Source: Pollenia angustigena
Taxonomy: Eukaryota; Arthropoda; Insecta; Diptera; Polleniidae
NCBI GenBank assembly: GCA_930367215.1
Contig: OV884057.1
Span: forward strand, 205,767,621-205,831,620
DNA length: 64,000 nt
Direction: 5' to 3'
The notes under the pieces are model-generated. The model was not told the origin of the DNA. It saw only the letters and a list, made by a program, of their open reading frames with translations, and made no database searches. Both the position numbers and the translations under genes were made by a program. How positions within the stretch are numbered: position 1 is the stretch's first letter; each line of letters starts with the position of its first letter. Positions 34,116-45,660 of the stretch are shown here, in pieces.

Positions 34116-34627
34116 AGGGAAATCACGATGGGTAGTGCAAAGTATGCAAACGATGCAAATGCTTGCAAAAATACACACATTTGCACAACACAACAACAAA
34201 ATGTACGTATTTGCGATATTTTTTGCTCTATTTTACTTCGTTTGCACTAAAAAAACCATGAGCAAGATTAATAGTGCATATTTGCGCCGTTGCAAACAAA
34301 TGTAAACAATAACATTTGACATATTAAGCGACATATTGTATTTAAGGAAACTTATAAATAGAACATTTTCGTGGGTTTTAATATAAAATAGAGAATTAAA
34401 TTAAAATTAATTAAAAAGAAAAAATTAATTTTAATTTGCTTGTGCATAATTGTAAACAAATGCAGATTTTTTACAGTGCTGCCAGAAGTTTTTAGTGTTG
34501 CCCGAATAAATTTTTAGAAAATAGCACATTTGCACAAAAAATTAGAGTGGTATGCTCACGATCAATCATAATATGCACTGCAAATTTACACATTGCAAAT
34601 TTGCACAATGACCATCGTGATTACCCT
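34116..34627. mobile_element. TIR element with TTTGCA subterminal repeats
   Basis: Ends AGGGAAATCACGATGG and (inverted) AGGGTAATCACGATGG, with TAATA at 34111-34115 and 34628-34632. Many TTTGCA/TGCAAA words lie near both ends. 512 bp, no transposase. A 5-bp duplication is unusual; AAT with ends one base longer is an alternative reading. Confidence 0.72.
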
Positions 34628-34632
34628 TAATA

Positions 34633-36004
34633 TCAAACCTTAAAATTGGCCGTAAATGATTAAGTCATTACCAACATTTATGAGAAAGTTATCGGGCATG
34701 TTCTGACAATTTCAAATCGCTTAATATTGGTGATTCTGACTTGAAATCACATAAAAGATCTTTTGCAAATCGCAATAGCGAGAAGTTTGACGACTTCAAA
34801 CAGCCGTACGGATAAACATCGTTAGGTCGATTCAAAAATGATTTTAAGTTGACCAGTACTCCCAATATTTTACGGTGTTTCAAACGCATTATGCCCCCTT
34901 TACTAGTGTGATGTGGGTATAAGAAGTGAGACCACTAGTTTTGGCGCCCTGTACTTTCTTTTCAAGTTTTTAAGGTTTTACCAAACTTTATTTCTAAAAA
35001 TAAAAATCGTAGTATATTGTTATTAATTAACGTTTCCAAGATTTTTAATCCGGTAAACGTTCTTTCTCTAAAATCAAACAAATACTTGATCAAAAAAAAT
35101 GTAGTGGTTACTGTGGGGCATCACATATATGTTAGATGTGAAGAGGACTTAAGAAAAGAAAGAATTCTATAACACATTTTCATTTCGGGTTTCAATACAA
35201 ACTTTTTGAATCTTTCTACAAACTAAAAAACCCCCCTCCTTTCCGTGTGACTTATCCCCGCCCATTTCATTACTTCACTGTTCTTATCAAGACATTTAAC
35301 CCAGACATATTAAATCCAACATATTCGTACAGAATATTCACAAAGACTTGATTTTATTTAAAACATTGTAATTTTGCATGTTCTTTGTGTAATTTTCTCT
35401 TGTGTATTGATTTTAGAAATACAATAAAAGCTTCAAGAAAATTAAATAATTTTAATAAAAGTTATCAGAAAAACGACAAATACAAGGCGCCAATTGTTTA
35501 TGGGAAAAAGAGGTTAAGATTTGCTTTTAATCTTAGTAAAATGATATTTTTTTGCTTTTTCAAATTATATTCAAAACGGTTTTAAAATGGTGTCGTATAT
35601 TTTTTTTTTTTTTTGTATTTTTATTTTAAAAAAGTTTTATCGTTTTAATAAAAAACAAAACGTTAATTGTGATTAGATAAGTTTAATATTTTTTATTTTA
35701 TTACGTTCTGATTAGAAAGGAATTTAAAAAACAAATAAAATCGTTTATTTAAAAAAAAAATAGTCTCAATAAAAAATCTGTTTTTTGTTGAACACAACAA
35801 AATTTTAGACTTTGTGGCTGGCTGAGTTGATAAATAATTTTTTAATTTTATTATAACAATACTGAATTTTATTAAATTATTTGTTAAGTAAATACAAATT
35901 GCAAACAACTAAAAAGGGGGAAGTTTTTCTCAGACTTTGATCTAGAGAAAAATTTAAAGGGGAGTTAAGTTATTGATTTTTGCAGGGGAAGGGTGTGGCA
36001 AGTC
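34633..36004. other. Unassigned AT-rich intron
   Basis: No feature recognised; T-run at 35600-35615. Confidence 0.45.
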
Positions 36005-36496
36005 TAATGGTGTTTTCTTTTCTGACAATAATGTTCCATATATGCTACCATTCGTGCGGGTTTTTGTTCCATTCTAAAAATATATGCAAAAATGTGAGAA
36101 GTTGTCGTTTTCCTTTCTAAACATGTTGCAACAATAAATGGCAAATTTGTTCCATTTCTTACCCGCAGTTATAACCAGTGTTGCCAAAAGTAGGGAAAAA
36201 TCCCTACATGTAGGGTTTTTTGTTACTAAAATAGGAGCGTAGGGAAAATCGGACAGATTTTTGATATTCGCCAAAATGTAGGTATTTTTTCTCATATTGC
36301 ATTGTATACGAAATAAATGCAAAAAATGAATTTTAATTAATGATTTAATATTTAAAGAAATGGAATTCTTAAGTCTCGAACATATTTTGGGACAAAAAAA
36401 AGATGAGTACAATTTAACTTAAGCCTCAATGATCTTTTATATGAGTGTAGAACAATCGCATAAAATTAATTTTCTGAAATTGTGAAACTAATTTGT

Positions 36497-36659
36497 TTTG
36501 AAACATGGAGTTGAAACAGTTTTCGATAAAAATGGTAACAGGAAAAACTATAATGACGAGGTTGTGTTTCCAAATTTATCAAAACTGGTTCGGATTTAGT
36601 TTGCTTTACCCAATGCAAATGGTGATGCAGTGAGATCACAAGAAAGCGATACAAATTGA
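36497..36659 (+). pseudogene. hAT transposase C-terminal remnant
   Basis: The frame reads VFPNLSKLVRI, a stop, then FALPNANGDAVRSQ. This parallels the hAT-family C-terminal dimerisation segment (FPNLSKL...LPHSNADxERxFS). In-frame stops and the loss of the rest show it is dead. It would have belonged to the element enclosing it. Confidence 0.65.
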
Positions 36660-36998
36660 GCCACACAACTTTAAGTTTAATTTGTATTATAAGATAATTT
36701 TTGCAAAAAAAAAAAAAAAAACGGAAGAGGCTGCAATAATTTCATAGGAATCGAAATAACGTGAAATTGAAATCGACGAAGATTCTTAATTAAATTATTG
36801 TAAAAATGAAAGCAGCTTTTCCTGAATTCAAAAGTAGTTCAGGTATATAAAAGGAAATATTTTTTCGAGAGAGTTTCCAAAATGTGTTCGATTTCATTTT
36901 CACGTGACTTTGATTGCCATGACATGGCCGATTATTTATAAAATAACCTATTGCTATTGTACCTGAATTAAATTGAAGTGATCATATCAAGATTACCT

Positions 36999-37108
36999 AC
37001 CGCATTCATAAAAATAATTTTATTTTAATAAAGGATTATAAAACAAATTTTCTATGAAAATTTTACTTGAAAAACGCTTGGTAAATAAATGTTAATGGAT
37101 ACGGGGGT
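36999..37108. repeat. Short palindromic repeat, CCCGTATTCA family copy 2
   Basis: From GCATTCATAAAAATAATTTT to GGATACGGGGG; aligns with the copies at 2434 and 56469. Lies inside the hAT element. Confidence 0.55.
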
Positions 37109-37889
37109 ACATATTTTTTTTAAACCTCTTGTTTTTTCATTGAATTTAAAAAAAATTTAAAATTTAAAAAAAATTACATAATTTTTTTTTTTTGTTTTAT
37201 TACTTATTTTTTTTGTTAGTTAGAGCTTTACTAAACATATGCGAATGAAATTAGTTTTTTATAACTATTGTTTCTTCTTATACTTTAATGACTTAAACGC
37301 GTAGGGATTTTTGTAGGGAACATTTTTGAAACGTGTAGGGAAAAATCGGATTTTTTTTAGTATGCGTAGGTATTTTTCAAAAAATATTTTGGCAACACTG
37401 GTTATAACTGAGTGTGAGATAATACCCTTTTTTGCATCTGCGTAAAGTACTTTTTTATGCAAGCAAGTATTTTTTTTTCTTGTGTTTGCGGACAATTTGC
37501 GTTATATTGTGATTTTTGTTAAATTGTGATGGATATAAAAACTTTTTGTTTTTCGTTTGTTTTACTTTTATTATATTTTTTTGTCGCAAAATTTTTAACA
37601 ACAGCTGACACTAATTATTGAAAATCAGTGCTGTTAACGCTTATTGGAATTGTAAGAAAATTTAATGTTGAAAATTGCTACAAGCGTGGTGAATATCGTT
37701 TTTAGTACAAACTTTGCATTCAATATTTAACACGCTAAATACACATTAGTGTTGAGTGTAAAACGTAGCTATTATTTTGTTCTAATGTAATTTAGAAAAA
37801 TGTATCACTTTCTAAGGCTTCGTGTAACCTAATAAATATATTACACAACTATAATGCATCATTATTTTTTAGAAAAGAAAACACCATAA

Positions 37890-38259
37890 GTGAGATAAAA
37901 GATACCCCTTTTCATACTCTGTCTACAAAATTTTAGGTCATTTTATATAAATTCTCCAGATTAGATTAATATGCGTTTTAAATTTCGTTTATTAACAAAG
38001 TCTTCTAAATGTTTTCATTAATAATCAAAAAAATTTAAACAGAAAGTTCGAAATGCTGAAAATATGTTTTGCCTGTTCTTAATCGTATATTTTCTGTATA
38101 CGAAACTATTTAATTGCAAACAACATTATCGAAAAATTTTATTAAGATACAAATATTTTTAGTAAAATTTATTAAAAAATGGTAAATTTTAGAAATGCCA
38201 GTGTGAGAATGAGCTGTCAACGCCGAGTCGTATGTATAAAATTACTCTAGTTTAGGTTC
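37890..38259. other. Unassigned AT-rich intron
   Basis: No feature recognised. Confidence 0.45.
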
Positions 38260-38267
38260 CTGCGCAT

Positions 38268-39005
38268 TAGTGCTGGGAAACTATCGATATTATCGAAAGT
38301 CTGAAAATATCGATAGGAAAAATATAAATATCGACATTTTTATTATTTAAAATACAGCTTTGAACCCATCTAACAGCAGCTATACACACACAGTTTTTTG
38401 CCGCCAATTTTTACTTGCTTTTATTAATTCGTGCTGAATTACAGCAATGAATACAAACACAAGAATGGCAAGTGGTATGGATTGCTTAGCAGTGCTTTTT
38501 ACTGCTAATTAAAGGCCTCTAAGTCGAAATTTGTACATGTTTATATAGGGACTGAAATGTCAAATATTTTTGTGATGTTGTAAAAAAAAAAATGCAAATC
38601 CAAATGCAATTGCAATTGCAATTGCAAGTTATAAGACAAAACAATGAACGACCATTGGAGGATAAATCCGCTTGATTGATTACCTTTTTGGGTTTAGAAT
38701 TAAGAAAACTTTTTAAAGTTGCAATGGAATATCTTATAGTCCCTGTTACTTCGTTTCCATCAGAAAGGTACTTATCAATTTTTAAAAAACTGCCATCTAA
38801 AATAACGTGCGTTTATACATACGTCTCATACATTCAATAAAGTGATGAAAACAACGGACTGTAGCCTCAAAAAAAAAAAAAATAATTAAAGTTTTCCTGC
38901 ATAAGTACAAACATTCAGTCAATAGTAATATCGATATATCGATAGTGAAATCTGAACTATCGATAAAAATCGATAGTGGAAAATATCGATAGTATCCCAG
39001 CACTA
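38268..39005 (+). mobile_element. hAT element with transposase remnant
   Basis: 738 bp, termini TAGTGCTGGGA(A/T)ACTATCGATA, perfect 8-bp duplication CTGCGCAT at 38260-38267 and 39006-39013. ATCGATA words repeat near both ends. An internally deleted copy. Confidence 0.9.
38718..38799 (+). pseudogene. hAT transposase C-terminal remnant
   Basis: The frame reads VAMEYLIVPVTSFPSERYLS, matching the conserved hAT C-terminal motif (LxVPATSxPSERxFS). Only about 27 residues survive. Confidence 0.7.
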
Positions 39006-39192
39006 CTGCGCATTAGAGGCCTGCCTAATCCCATTTGAACGCACATTGAAAATTGTAGAAGCAATTCGCAAAGTGTTCTATTGTTTCGTAATTGCTAAAA
39101 TTGTTTGAATGTGGCATTCGTATTAGCAAATATAACCAATACGACACAATACAACACATTGTGAATTGCCTTAATATACATATATATATATC

Positions 39193-40111
39193 GGGTGATT
39201 TTTTAGCTATTATCTTTTTGGCAACACTGGTTTAAACAGCTGACGCACGTTTCGTGTTTTGTTTCACTGTCAAACATCTTCAGTTTGGTCTATAATTTAA
39301 CCATGAATCGTCTAACAAACGAACAATGCTTGCAAATTATTGAATTTTATTATCAAAATGCGTGCTCTGTTAAGAAAGTCCATCGCGCACTTCTTGTGTT
39401 CAGCGACGAAGCTCATTTTTGGCTCAATGGGTACGTTAATAAGCAGAATTGTCGATTTTGGAGTGAAGATCAGCCAGAAGCATTGCAAGAGCTACCAATG
39501 CATCTAGAAAAAGTCACAGTTTGGTGCGGTTTATGGGCTGGTGACATCATTGGACCATACTTCTTCAAAGATGATGCGAATCGTAACGTAACTGTGAATG
39601 GTGAGCGCTACCGTGAGATGATATCCAACTTTTTTTTACCCAAAATGCAAGAGCTTGACTTGCATGACATGTGGTTTCAACAAGACGGTGCCACATGCCA
39701 AACAGCACGCTTAACAATGGACTTATTGAGAGGCGAGTTCGGTGAACATTTTTTTTTTTTTACGTTTGGGACCGGTCAATTGGCCGCCTAGATCGTGCGA
39801 TTTAACGCCTTTAGACTATTTTTTGTGGGGCTATGTTAAAGACACACACATACCTGCTTCAATTGACTCATTGGAAGACAACATTGAAGCATTTATTCAT
39901 GAGATACCGGCCGAAATGTCGGAAAGAGTATGCCAAAATTGAACTAAGCGGATGGACCATTTGAGGCGCCGTCACGATCAACATTTGCATGAAATAATCT
40001 TCAAACATTAAATTATATGGACCGTACTATCGATTCAAATAAAGATTTCATGAACTTTTCTGAATTTTATGGGTTTTTTTTAACTTTCCTGTAGCTCTTA
40101 AAAAATCACCC
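39193..40111 (+). mobile_element. Internally deleted mariner-type element, copy 2
   Basis: Ends GGGTGATTTTTTAGCT and (inverted) GGGTGATTTTTTAAGAGCT enclose 919 bp. The flanks are AT-rich with TA steps, but the exact TA duplication is blurred. It encloses the transposase relic. Confidence 0.8.
39303..40011 (+). pseudogene. Tc1/mariner-superfamily transposase relic (DD41D-like), copy 2
   Basis: Starts MNRLTNEQCLQIIEFYYQNA, the first helix of the DNA-binding domain. After about 30 residues it jumps to VFSDEAHFWLNGYVNKQ, the block with the first catalytic Asp, so roughly 100 or more residues are deleted in frame. It continues with KVTVWCGLWAGDIIGPYFF and VNGERYREMI. DMWFQQDGATCQTA has the second Asp. 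A T-run at 39750-39762 causes a frameshift before NWPPRSCDLTPLDYFLWG, the third Asp. A TGA follows VCQN (about 39940). The sequence ends RMDHLRRRHDQHLHEIIFKH. Counting across the shift gives 41 residues between Asp 2 and Asp 3, as in DD41D (rosa-type) elements. Dead. Confidence 0.9.
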
Positions 40112-41956
40112 ATTATATTAATACTGTAGTGTGTCGTTGTCACATACAAATACTGTGTGAACATGTAGATGTAAAAAACAAATGCTTTACTATAGTGCAT
40201 GGAAAAGCGGGTACAAAAAATACTTTAAAAAATTAACAAGGGAATGAAAAATACACGCAGCAATGGGAGTAAGTATAAAAAATACACACATTGTTTTTTT
40301 AAATGTGATTAAATGCTGTGTACGAAAGATTTTTGTATGTAATTTCTTTGATAATATTGCAACACACAAGTAAACAGCACAAATTCTCACGTACTGCAAG
40401 ATTTTTTTTAATACTAGGAGAATAGGCAAATATTTAATCTATTAAAAGGCTTTAAAAGAAACAACTACTGTTTGGAGTACATTCCTTTGAATTCATGTAC
40501 CCTCACAACACGATTTTAATTGTTCGATAGACAGTAACGCATGTAATTTGTCATTGCGGTTGTACGCCAAGGTTTGAATTTTGTTGCGTTTAATTTTCAA
40601 CTTTTTTTAAAAGCTTAAAAGATAACAATATTTTCTTAAAAATATAATTTGCCAAAACTTAAATCATAATGCCAAAAATAAACTTTCACAAGCCCGCGTT
40701 CAAAAATAGAAAAAAAACAGCAAGGGACAGTTAAATTCTATTTATGTATATTTAAAAAATTCAAATCTGCTTAAATTAAAAAAAAAAAAATATTGAAAAA
40801 AGCTTTCATAAATATTATAAACAAACATTAAATGATAATAAAGTCTAGATAAAAAAATAAAATATAAAGTAAATTTGAAAACAAACAAGAAATCAACCAC
40901 TTCATTCCCATTCCATATCAGTCAAAATGATTTCTATATGGCGAAAAAAAAATAGAAACGAGAAAATTTTTGTGATAAGATAATAAAAGAAAACAACCAA
41001 TACTTTACAAACACAATGAACAAATAAACAACTGCTTAACAAAAAAAATTTACAACAAAACGTTTTTTAAAATTCTGTAAACAACAACTTTCGCAAAGTT
41101 GAAGGAAAAACAAAACTCTAGAGTTTTGCAATTGCTTTCGAAATCTCTTTCCATACATGGCAATATAAGAAAGTAAAACTTTTTGCTTTTCAATCGATGT
41201 GGTCGTTCGTCGTGTGTAAGACGGAAAACATCCTAGTAGACATAATGCAATTACATACATACATCCACCAATTGCCACATGTTGCATCTAACCAAGCAAA
41301 ATCTCACTTCAACACTCTTCTCATCACAGAATTGACCTAAATCGACAAATTTGGTAACACAAACAAAGCACAACTAAACGACTAGACTAGCACTAATCAG
41401 CCGGATTGATCATTAAATGGGAGGAAAAACATTTGAAATATAGAAAACAAAAAACTTTGCAGACAATAGAAAGTTACAAATGCGTTTTGAATTTATTATT
41501 TTGACGAAAGTGTCGTGTTGCTGAAAGATGGAGTTTTTTTTTTTTTTTGCTTTAGAGGAGAGCACTTTAGAAAAATTGTCACAGAAAATTTGCGAAATTA
41601 CCAAAAACAGAAAACTTTCTATCAAAAAGTTAATTTTGCAAAAAAATAAAATTTAAACAAAAAAAATTTATGTATGTATAAAAGAAAAATAAATTTTCTT
41701 AAAAAATACCTATAAAAATTTAAAATTTTTCGAGAATAAAATATTTAAAAATTTTTGGAAAAAGCTAATTTTCGAAAACCCTCAAAGAATTAACATAATT
41801 GAAGAATTTGTAATATTAAAAATTATAAACAATGCTGACAATGAAAAAAAATATTCTTTACATTGTCACTTGAAATTAAGTTCAATTCACAATAATGTTT
41901 ATATTTTAACAGATTTTTAAATGAAAAAACCATTTATTCAAAGAAAATATTTGAAT
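40112..41956. other. Unassigned AT-rich intron
   Basis: 1.8 kb with no recognised element; T-run at 41536-41549. The longest element-free stretch in the window, so it may be original intron. Confidence 0.45.
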
Positions 41957-43007
41957 TTGGGGTATTCACAAGGTGTGCTATCATGTTATATTGTCATAAT
42001 GTTCTAACATTTTACAATGGTTTAAAAATATTGTTGTTGCTTTATAAACAAAAAGTGTCTTAAGTTACTCGAACTTTGCTTGCTATGCTTATTTTGCTGT
42101 CGTAATTAACCAGAAGACACCTGCGCTGAGCGGCTGAGCCGATGCGCATTAGTTTTTGTAGCCGTCGCCGTTGATGGTATAGTTTTATCCGGCTAATATC
42201 AGAATTTAGCCTGCGGCTAGCAACAAAACACTTGCGGCGTCAAATTATATCGGCTTAGGACTCTGATGTAAACAAACAAAATAAAATTTATTTGTGATTT
42301 GCGTCTAAAAAATGGAAAATAGTCAGGTAAGATCTAATTTAATTTATTATACCCACACCACAATAGTGGAGAGGGTATTATGCATTTGTGCTGATGTGTG
42401 TAACACCTTAAAATATTGGTCCTAGACCCACCTTAAAGTATACCGGTTGACTCAGAATCACTTTCTGAGTCGAACTAACGATGTTCGTCCGCCTGGCTGG
42501 CAGTCCATGTAACCTTGTGCGCAAAGTACATTTTTTAAAATATAGGACCACGAGGGGAGATAGGTTAAATTTCTGCCTCTCAACCCGATTTTAATGCCAT
42601 TTAAACCATAGGTAGATCCATATCTATATGGACACATAAGCTATACAGTTTTTCAAAATTAGGATCACAGGAGGAGGTAGGGGGCAATTACTGCCCTTGC
42701 AAACATATTTTAATGAAGTTTAGAAACATAAATAAATCCATATTTATATGGACACATAAGCATGATGTGTTTTTAAATACTGTGGTGTAGGGTATCATAT
42801 GGCGGGCTTGACCGACTATACATTCTTACTTGTTAATTCATGGATTAGAATTATAAAATATTTTGATGTTTTAAATTTAAATTTTCAGCTGATTTAAATT
42901 CAAAATAGTACACTAAATTATGAGAAGTTGTTCACAACAGTCGTATTTTTTCATGTTATTATTTATTTTAAGACTTATGAAATTATGACACCTTGTGAAT
43001 CCCCCAA
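41957..43007. mobile_element. Candidate TIR element enclosing a family B repeat
   Basis: TTGGGGTATTCACAAGGTGT at 41957 and TTGGGGGATTCACAAGGTGT inverted at 43007 form 20-bp ends with one mismatch. Flanks ATTTGAAT and TTGTGAAT agree at 6 of 8 bases, so an old hAT-type duplication is possible. The inner part is mostly the family B repeat. Confidence 0.55.
42345..42835 (-). repeat. Dispersed repeat family B, copy 3 (inverted)
   Basis: The reverse complement of the 46565-47261 type: TTATACCCACACCACAATAG at the left edge and GGCGGGCTTGACCGACTATA at the right edge. It contains the CAGCCAGGCGGACGAACATCG block and two 130-bp units. Confidence 0.8.
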
Positions 43008-43275
43008 TTGTGAATGAATGACCCATATTCTGCGTTTCGATTCGGATCGAAATTTTCTCCGTTTTTGGCAACTTTGGTATTCTGTGCCCATGTTCTGTAA
43101 CTCCCGCGTTGAGAAACTTTTCGATGGAAATGTGAGAACTGAAACAAAAATTAGGGTCAAGTCATATTGTTCAAATTTGCATTAAATACTTATAATCATT
43201 TTTTAAAAGCGTCATTTACAATTTTAGTAGTAAAATTAACATGGCGAAATGTTGATTGAAAATCATAGTAAATAT

Positions 43276-43790
43276 CAGGGCTGTCAGATATGGCGATTTC
43301 TCGCCAAACGTGGCGATTTTGAAACGTGATTGGCGGTGGAATTTTCGGCAACTGTTTTTTTTTTTTTGCGATTTTTGATATAACTGGCGGTTTACTTGGC
43401 TATTTTTACCATTTATATTATTTAAGCGATTTGTTTTAATAGTTTGTCATTTTTTGATACTTATTAAAAAAAAATTTGTGAACTTTTTTAACATGATTTT
43501 TGTTTTGTAATCATTTTAAGTGATTTGTATATTCGGTCACTATTTAATTCTAATAGTATGTATGCAGAAAAAACACTAGTAATGAAATCGATGAGTTTTT
43601 TAAGCTGAATATATGATCTCCATTTGATGTTATTTTTGACGATTTTTGACTAAAATATTATACTAGCTTTTTTGTATGCAAAATTTAATTAAAAAAAAAA
43701 TAAAATTTTACGAAAACTGAACAAAATTGACGTTTGGCGATTTCTGACATCCGGTTTGGCGATAGAGCTCAAAAAAATCTGATAACCCTG
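43276..43790. mobile_element. Non-autonomous hAT element
   Basis: 515 bp with ends CAGGGCTGTCAGAT and (inverted) CAGGGTTATCAGAT and an exact 8-bp duplication GTAAATAT at 43268-43275 and 43791-43798. GGCGATTT words repeat near both ends. No transposase. Confidence 0.88.
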
Positions 43791-43904
43791 GTAAATATCT
43801 ACAAGGCATTGACTTTGTTTATAATGCCCAATTTCACCAATTCTATTATAGTATCAATTTATATTTGAACATAGTTTTTTATATATCATATACCTTGAAA
43901 GTGC

Positions 43905-44025
43905 CCCGTTAGGCCAGCTGGTAGTGAGCTAGTCTATCAGCGCCGAGGTTGCGGGTTCGATTCCCGCCAGATACTCTGGTTTCTTTTTTTCAGACAAGCG
44001 AAGAACTTCGCGGGATTAGCATAGG
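43905..44025 (+). repeat. tRNA-derived SINE, family T copy 1
   Basis: A-box-like TAGGCCAGCTGG at 43909-43920 and a perfect B box GGTTCGATTCC at 43953-43963. A shared tail CTTCGCGGGATTAGC is followed by an A-rich stretch. The paired copy is 19041-19165 on the minus strand. The 3' acceptor strand does not pair, so it is not a functional tRNA gene. The internal promoter would be read by RNA polymerase III. Confidence 0.8.
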
Positions 44026-44079
44026 AAATATAAAAAAAGATATAATGGGGAATAGGTTGTTATATATGTATTTGTATCA

Positions 44080-44228
44080 CATATTCCGGAATTGTTTGCT
44101 CATGAAATTCGGTCATATCGGTCCACAAATGGCTTAAATATGAGCAAAAACCACGACTGCCCCTCTCATTTTTGCTATAAAACGATCTGTGTTATGGTTT
44201 TTTATAACCTTTACCACAGGTGGAAAGG
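44080..44228 (+). repeat. Dispersed repeat family C, tail fragment
   Basis: Ends TTTACCACAGGTGGAAAGGG TATA, like the tails at 49420-49450 and 61140-61175 (GGTGAGGGTATA, GGTGAAGGGTATA). Confidence 0.5.
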
Positions 44229-44774
44229 GTATAAATAAATATTTAGTTTAAAGTAAAACAGCACTGTATTAACGTTTCCAGCTCTGAGTTAGCCTATTGT
44301 GAATTATTTCCTATTTATTAATATTCGCCGCGTTCGAGTAAGTTTTTTAATTCGTATTTTTTATACTATTCGGTTCAGTTCCTCTTGAGCTACCAAACCA
44401 ACCACAGGCATCCTTCGGCTCCCCCATCAACACCCTCAACAACATCTTGTCAACCATTGCACAAAACCAAATAAGTATATTTAAATAAATGTAAGTAACC
44501 TGAATTAAAGTGAAGTGCCTTGGTTTTTTTATTTAACAGTCCCCAGAGAACAGGAATCCCTCCTGCCAATCTTCGGAAAACCAGCCAAATACTGGTTTTT
44601 TCCATACCTAATGGTGCAAAGTACCATTAGCCCAGATATTATTTTGTTAATTTAATGTAACCATAATCATAACCTGCCTTTGTTGTTTTTAATTGTGGCC
44701 AATATAAGCCAGAAATTAAACATGGTCCTTCGAACCTGTGGTATACATTTATAACTTTTAGTTCTTATTGAGCC
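44229..44774. other. Unassigned intron
   Basis: No feature recognised. Confidence 0.4.
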
Positions 44775-45029
44775 ATTGTAAATAGGACTGGGCAAAAAAT
44801 ATCGATATTTTTAAAAAGAATAATCGATATATATCGCCGATATTTAAAATACCGATATATCGATGTATCGATATTGAAATACGACTATCGAATTCGATAT
44901 TTTTTAAAGTCAGTCTTCATTAAAAACTCAAAATTTTAGACGTTTTTCAAACAATATGCGTTTTTTAAGAATTGGCATCACTGCATGCATCATATCTTTT
45001 TTATAACTAGTATGAAGATCTATAACTCC

Positions 45030-45204
45030 CAGTCTACAACTGACATGATTTGCTGTTATAACATAATGTTATAAAAGGGTTGTTAAAACCTTTGCATTAA
45101 CAACCGTGTTATAACATAAGAAAACCTCTAACATGATGAGTCTATACTTAACACTAACGTCATATTAGTGTTAATGTTAAGCATTTCATGTCAGTTGTAG
45201 ACTG
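45030..45204. mobile_element. MITE nested in the hAT element
   Basis: Perfect ends CAGTCTACAACTGACATGA and complement, 175 bp, rich in GTTATAAC/GTTAATGTTAA words. TSD not identified. Confidence 0.65.
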
Positions 45205-45341
45205 CATGTAAAGATTAGCATTTATAAGAAGAATTAAGAAAAAAGTGGGGTTTTCACATTGCAGATTTATAATTAAAGCAGTTAAGTCAAACGAACTTGA
45301 AAAGATTTATTTTATGCTGTTTTGGAACAACATATGTGCCT

Positions 45342-45585
45342 ATATATCGACACATTTGCGCGAAATTATCGTATATGCCAATTTTTTTTTAAATTGAGTT
45401 TTGTATGCAATCTTGTTCTACATGACAAAATATTGAAGGCGAATTCGACTTCGTTGCTCCAAAAATTGAATGTACATTTTCATTTTTATATTGCAAGTGA
45501 TAGCAGAGAAAAGTAGAAAAATGGCTCTCCTGTAAAAGTTGGTTTTTGTAACATACGATAATTTCGCGCAAAGGGGTCGATATAT
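45342..45585. repeat. Inverted repeat with TTTGCGCGAAATTATCGTAT arms
   Basis: Arms 45342-45376 and 45553-45585 pair over about 33 bp (ATATCGAC..., TTTGCGCGAAATTATCGTAT). 244 bp, TSD not identified. Confidence 0.6.
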
Positions 45586-45660
45586 TTGGAAAAATAATAC
45601 AAAATATCGATTCGATATATATCGATATATTTTTTCAATTTGCTCATCCCTAATTGTAAA

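Larger units (their letters stand above)
36176..37400 (+). mobile_element. hAT element inserted in element X
   Basis: 1225 bp with termini CAGTGTTGCCAAAA (inverted pair) and the 8-bp duplication GTTATAAC at 36168-36175 and 37401-37408. The empty site in element X copy 1 reads GTTAAAAC. GTAGGGA words recur near both ends. It holds a decayed transposase C-terminus and a copy of the CCCGTATTCA repeat. Confidence 0.9.
36005..37889. mobile_element. TIR element X, copy 2, interrupted by a hAT element
   Basis: Inverted relative to 32527-33184, with the same ends (TGGTGTTTTCTTTTCT and AGAAAAGAAAACACCATAA). Removing the 1225-bp insert and one TSD leaves 652 bp, matching copy 1. Confidence 0.78.
44783..45652. 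mobile_element. Non-autonomous hAT element with two nested inverted repeats
   Basis: 870 bp, ends TAGGACTGGGCAAA and (inverted) TAGGGATGAGCAAA, exact 8-bp duplication ATTGTAAA at 44775-44782 and 45653-45660. ATCGATAT words cluster at both ends. Contains separate MITE-like inverted repeats at 45030-45204 and 45342-45585. Confidence 0.88.

Noticed and set aside
36074..36412. 112-codon minus-strand frame
   Set aside because: Runs across the boundary between element X and the inserted hAT, so it is a by-product of the insertion.
43905..43980. Functional tRNA gene
   Set aside because: A and B boxes are present, but no complementary 3' acceptor strand follows, and a copy with the same non-tRNA tail exists at 19041-19165.
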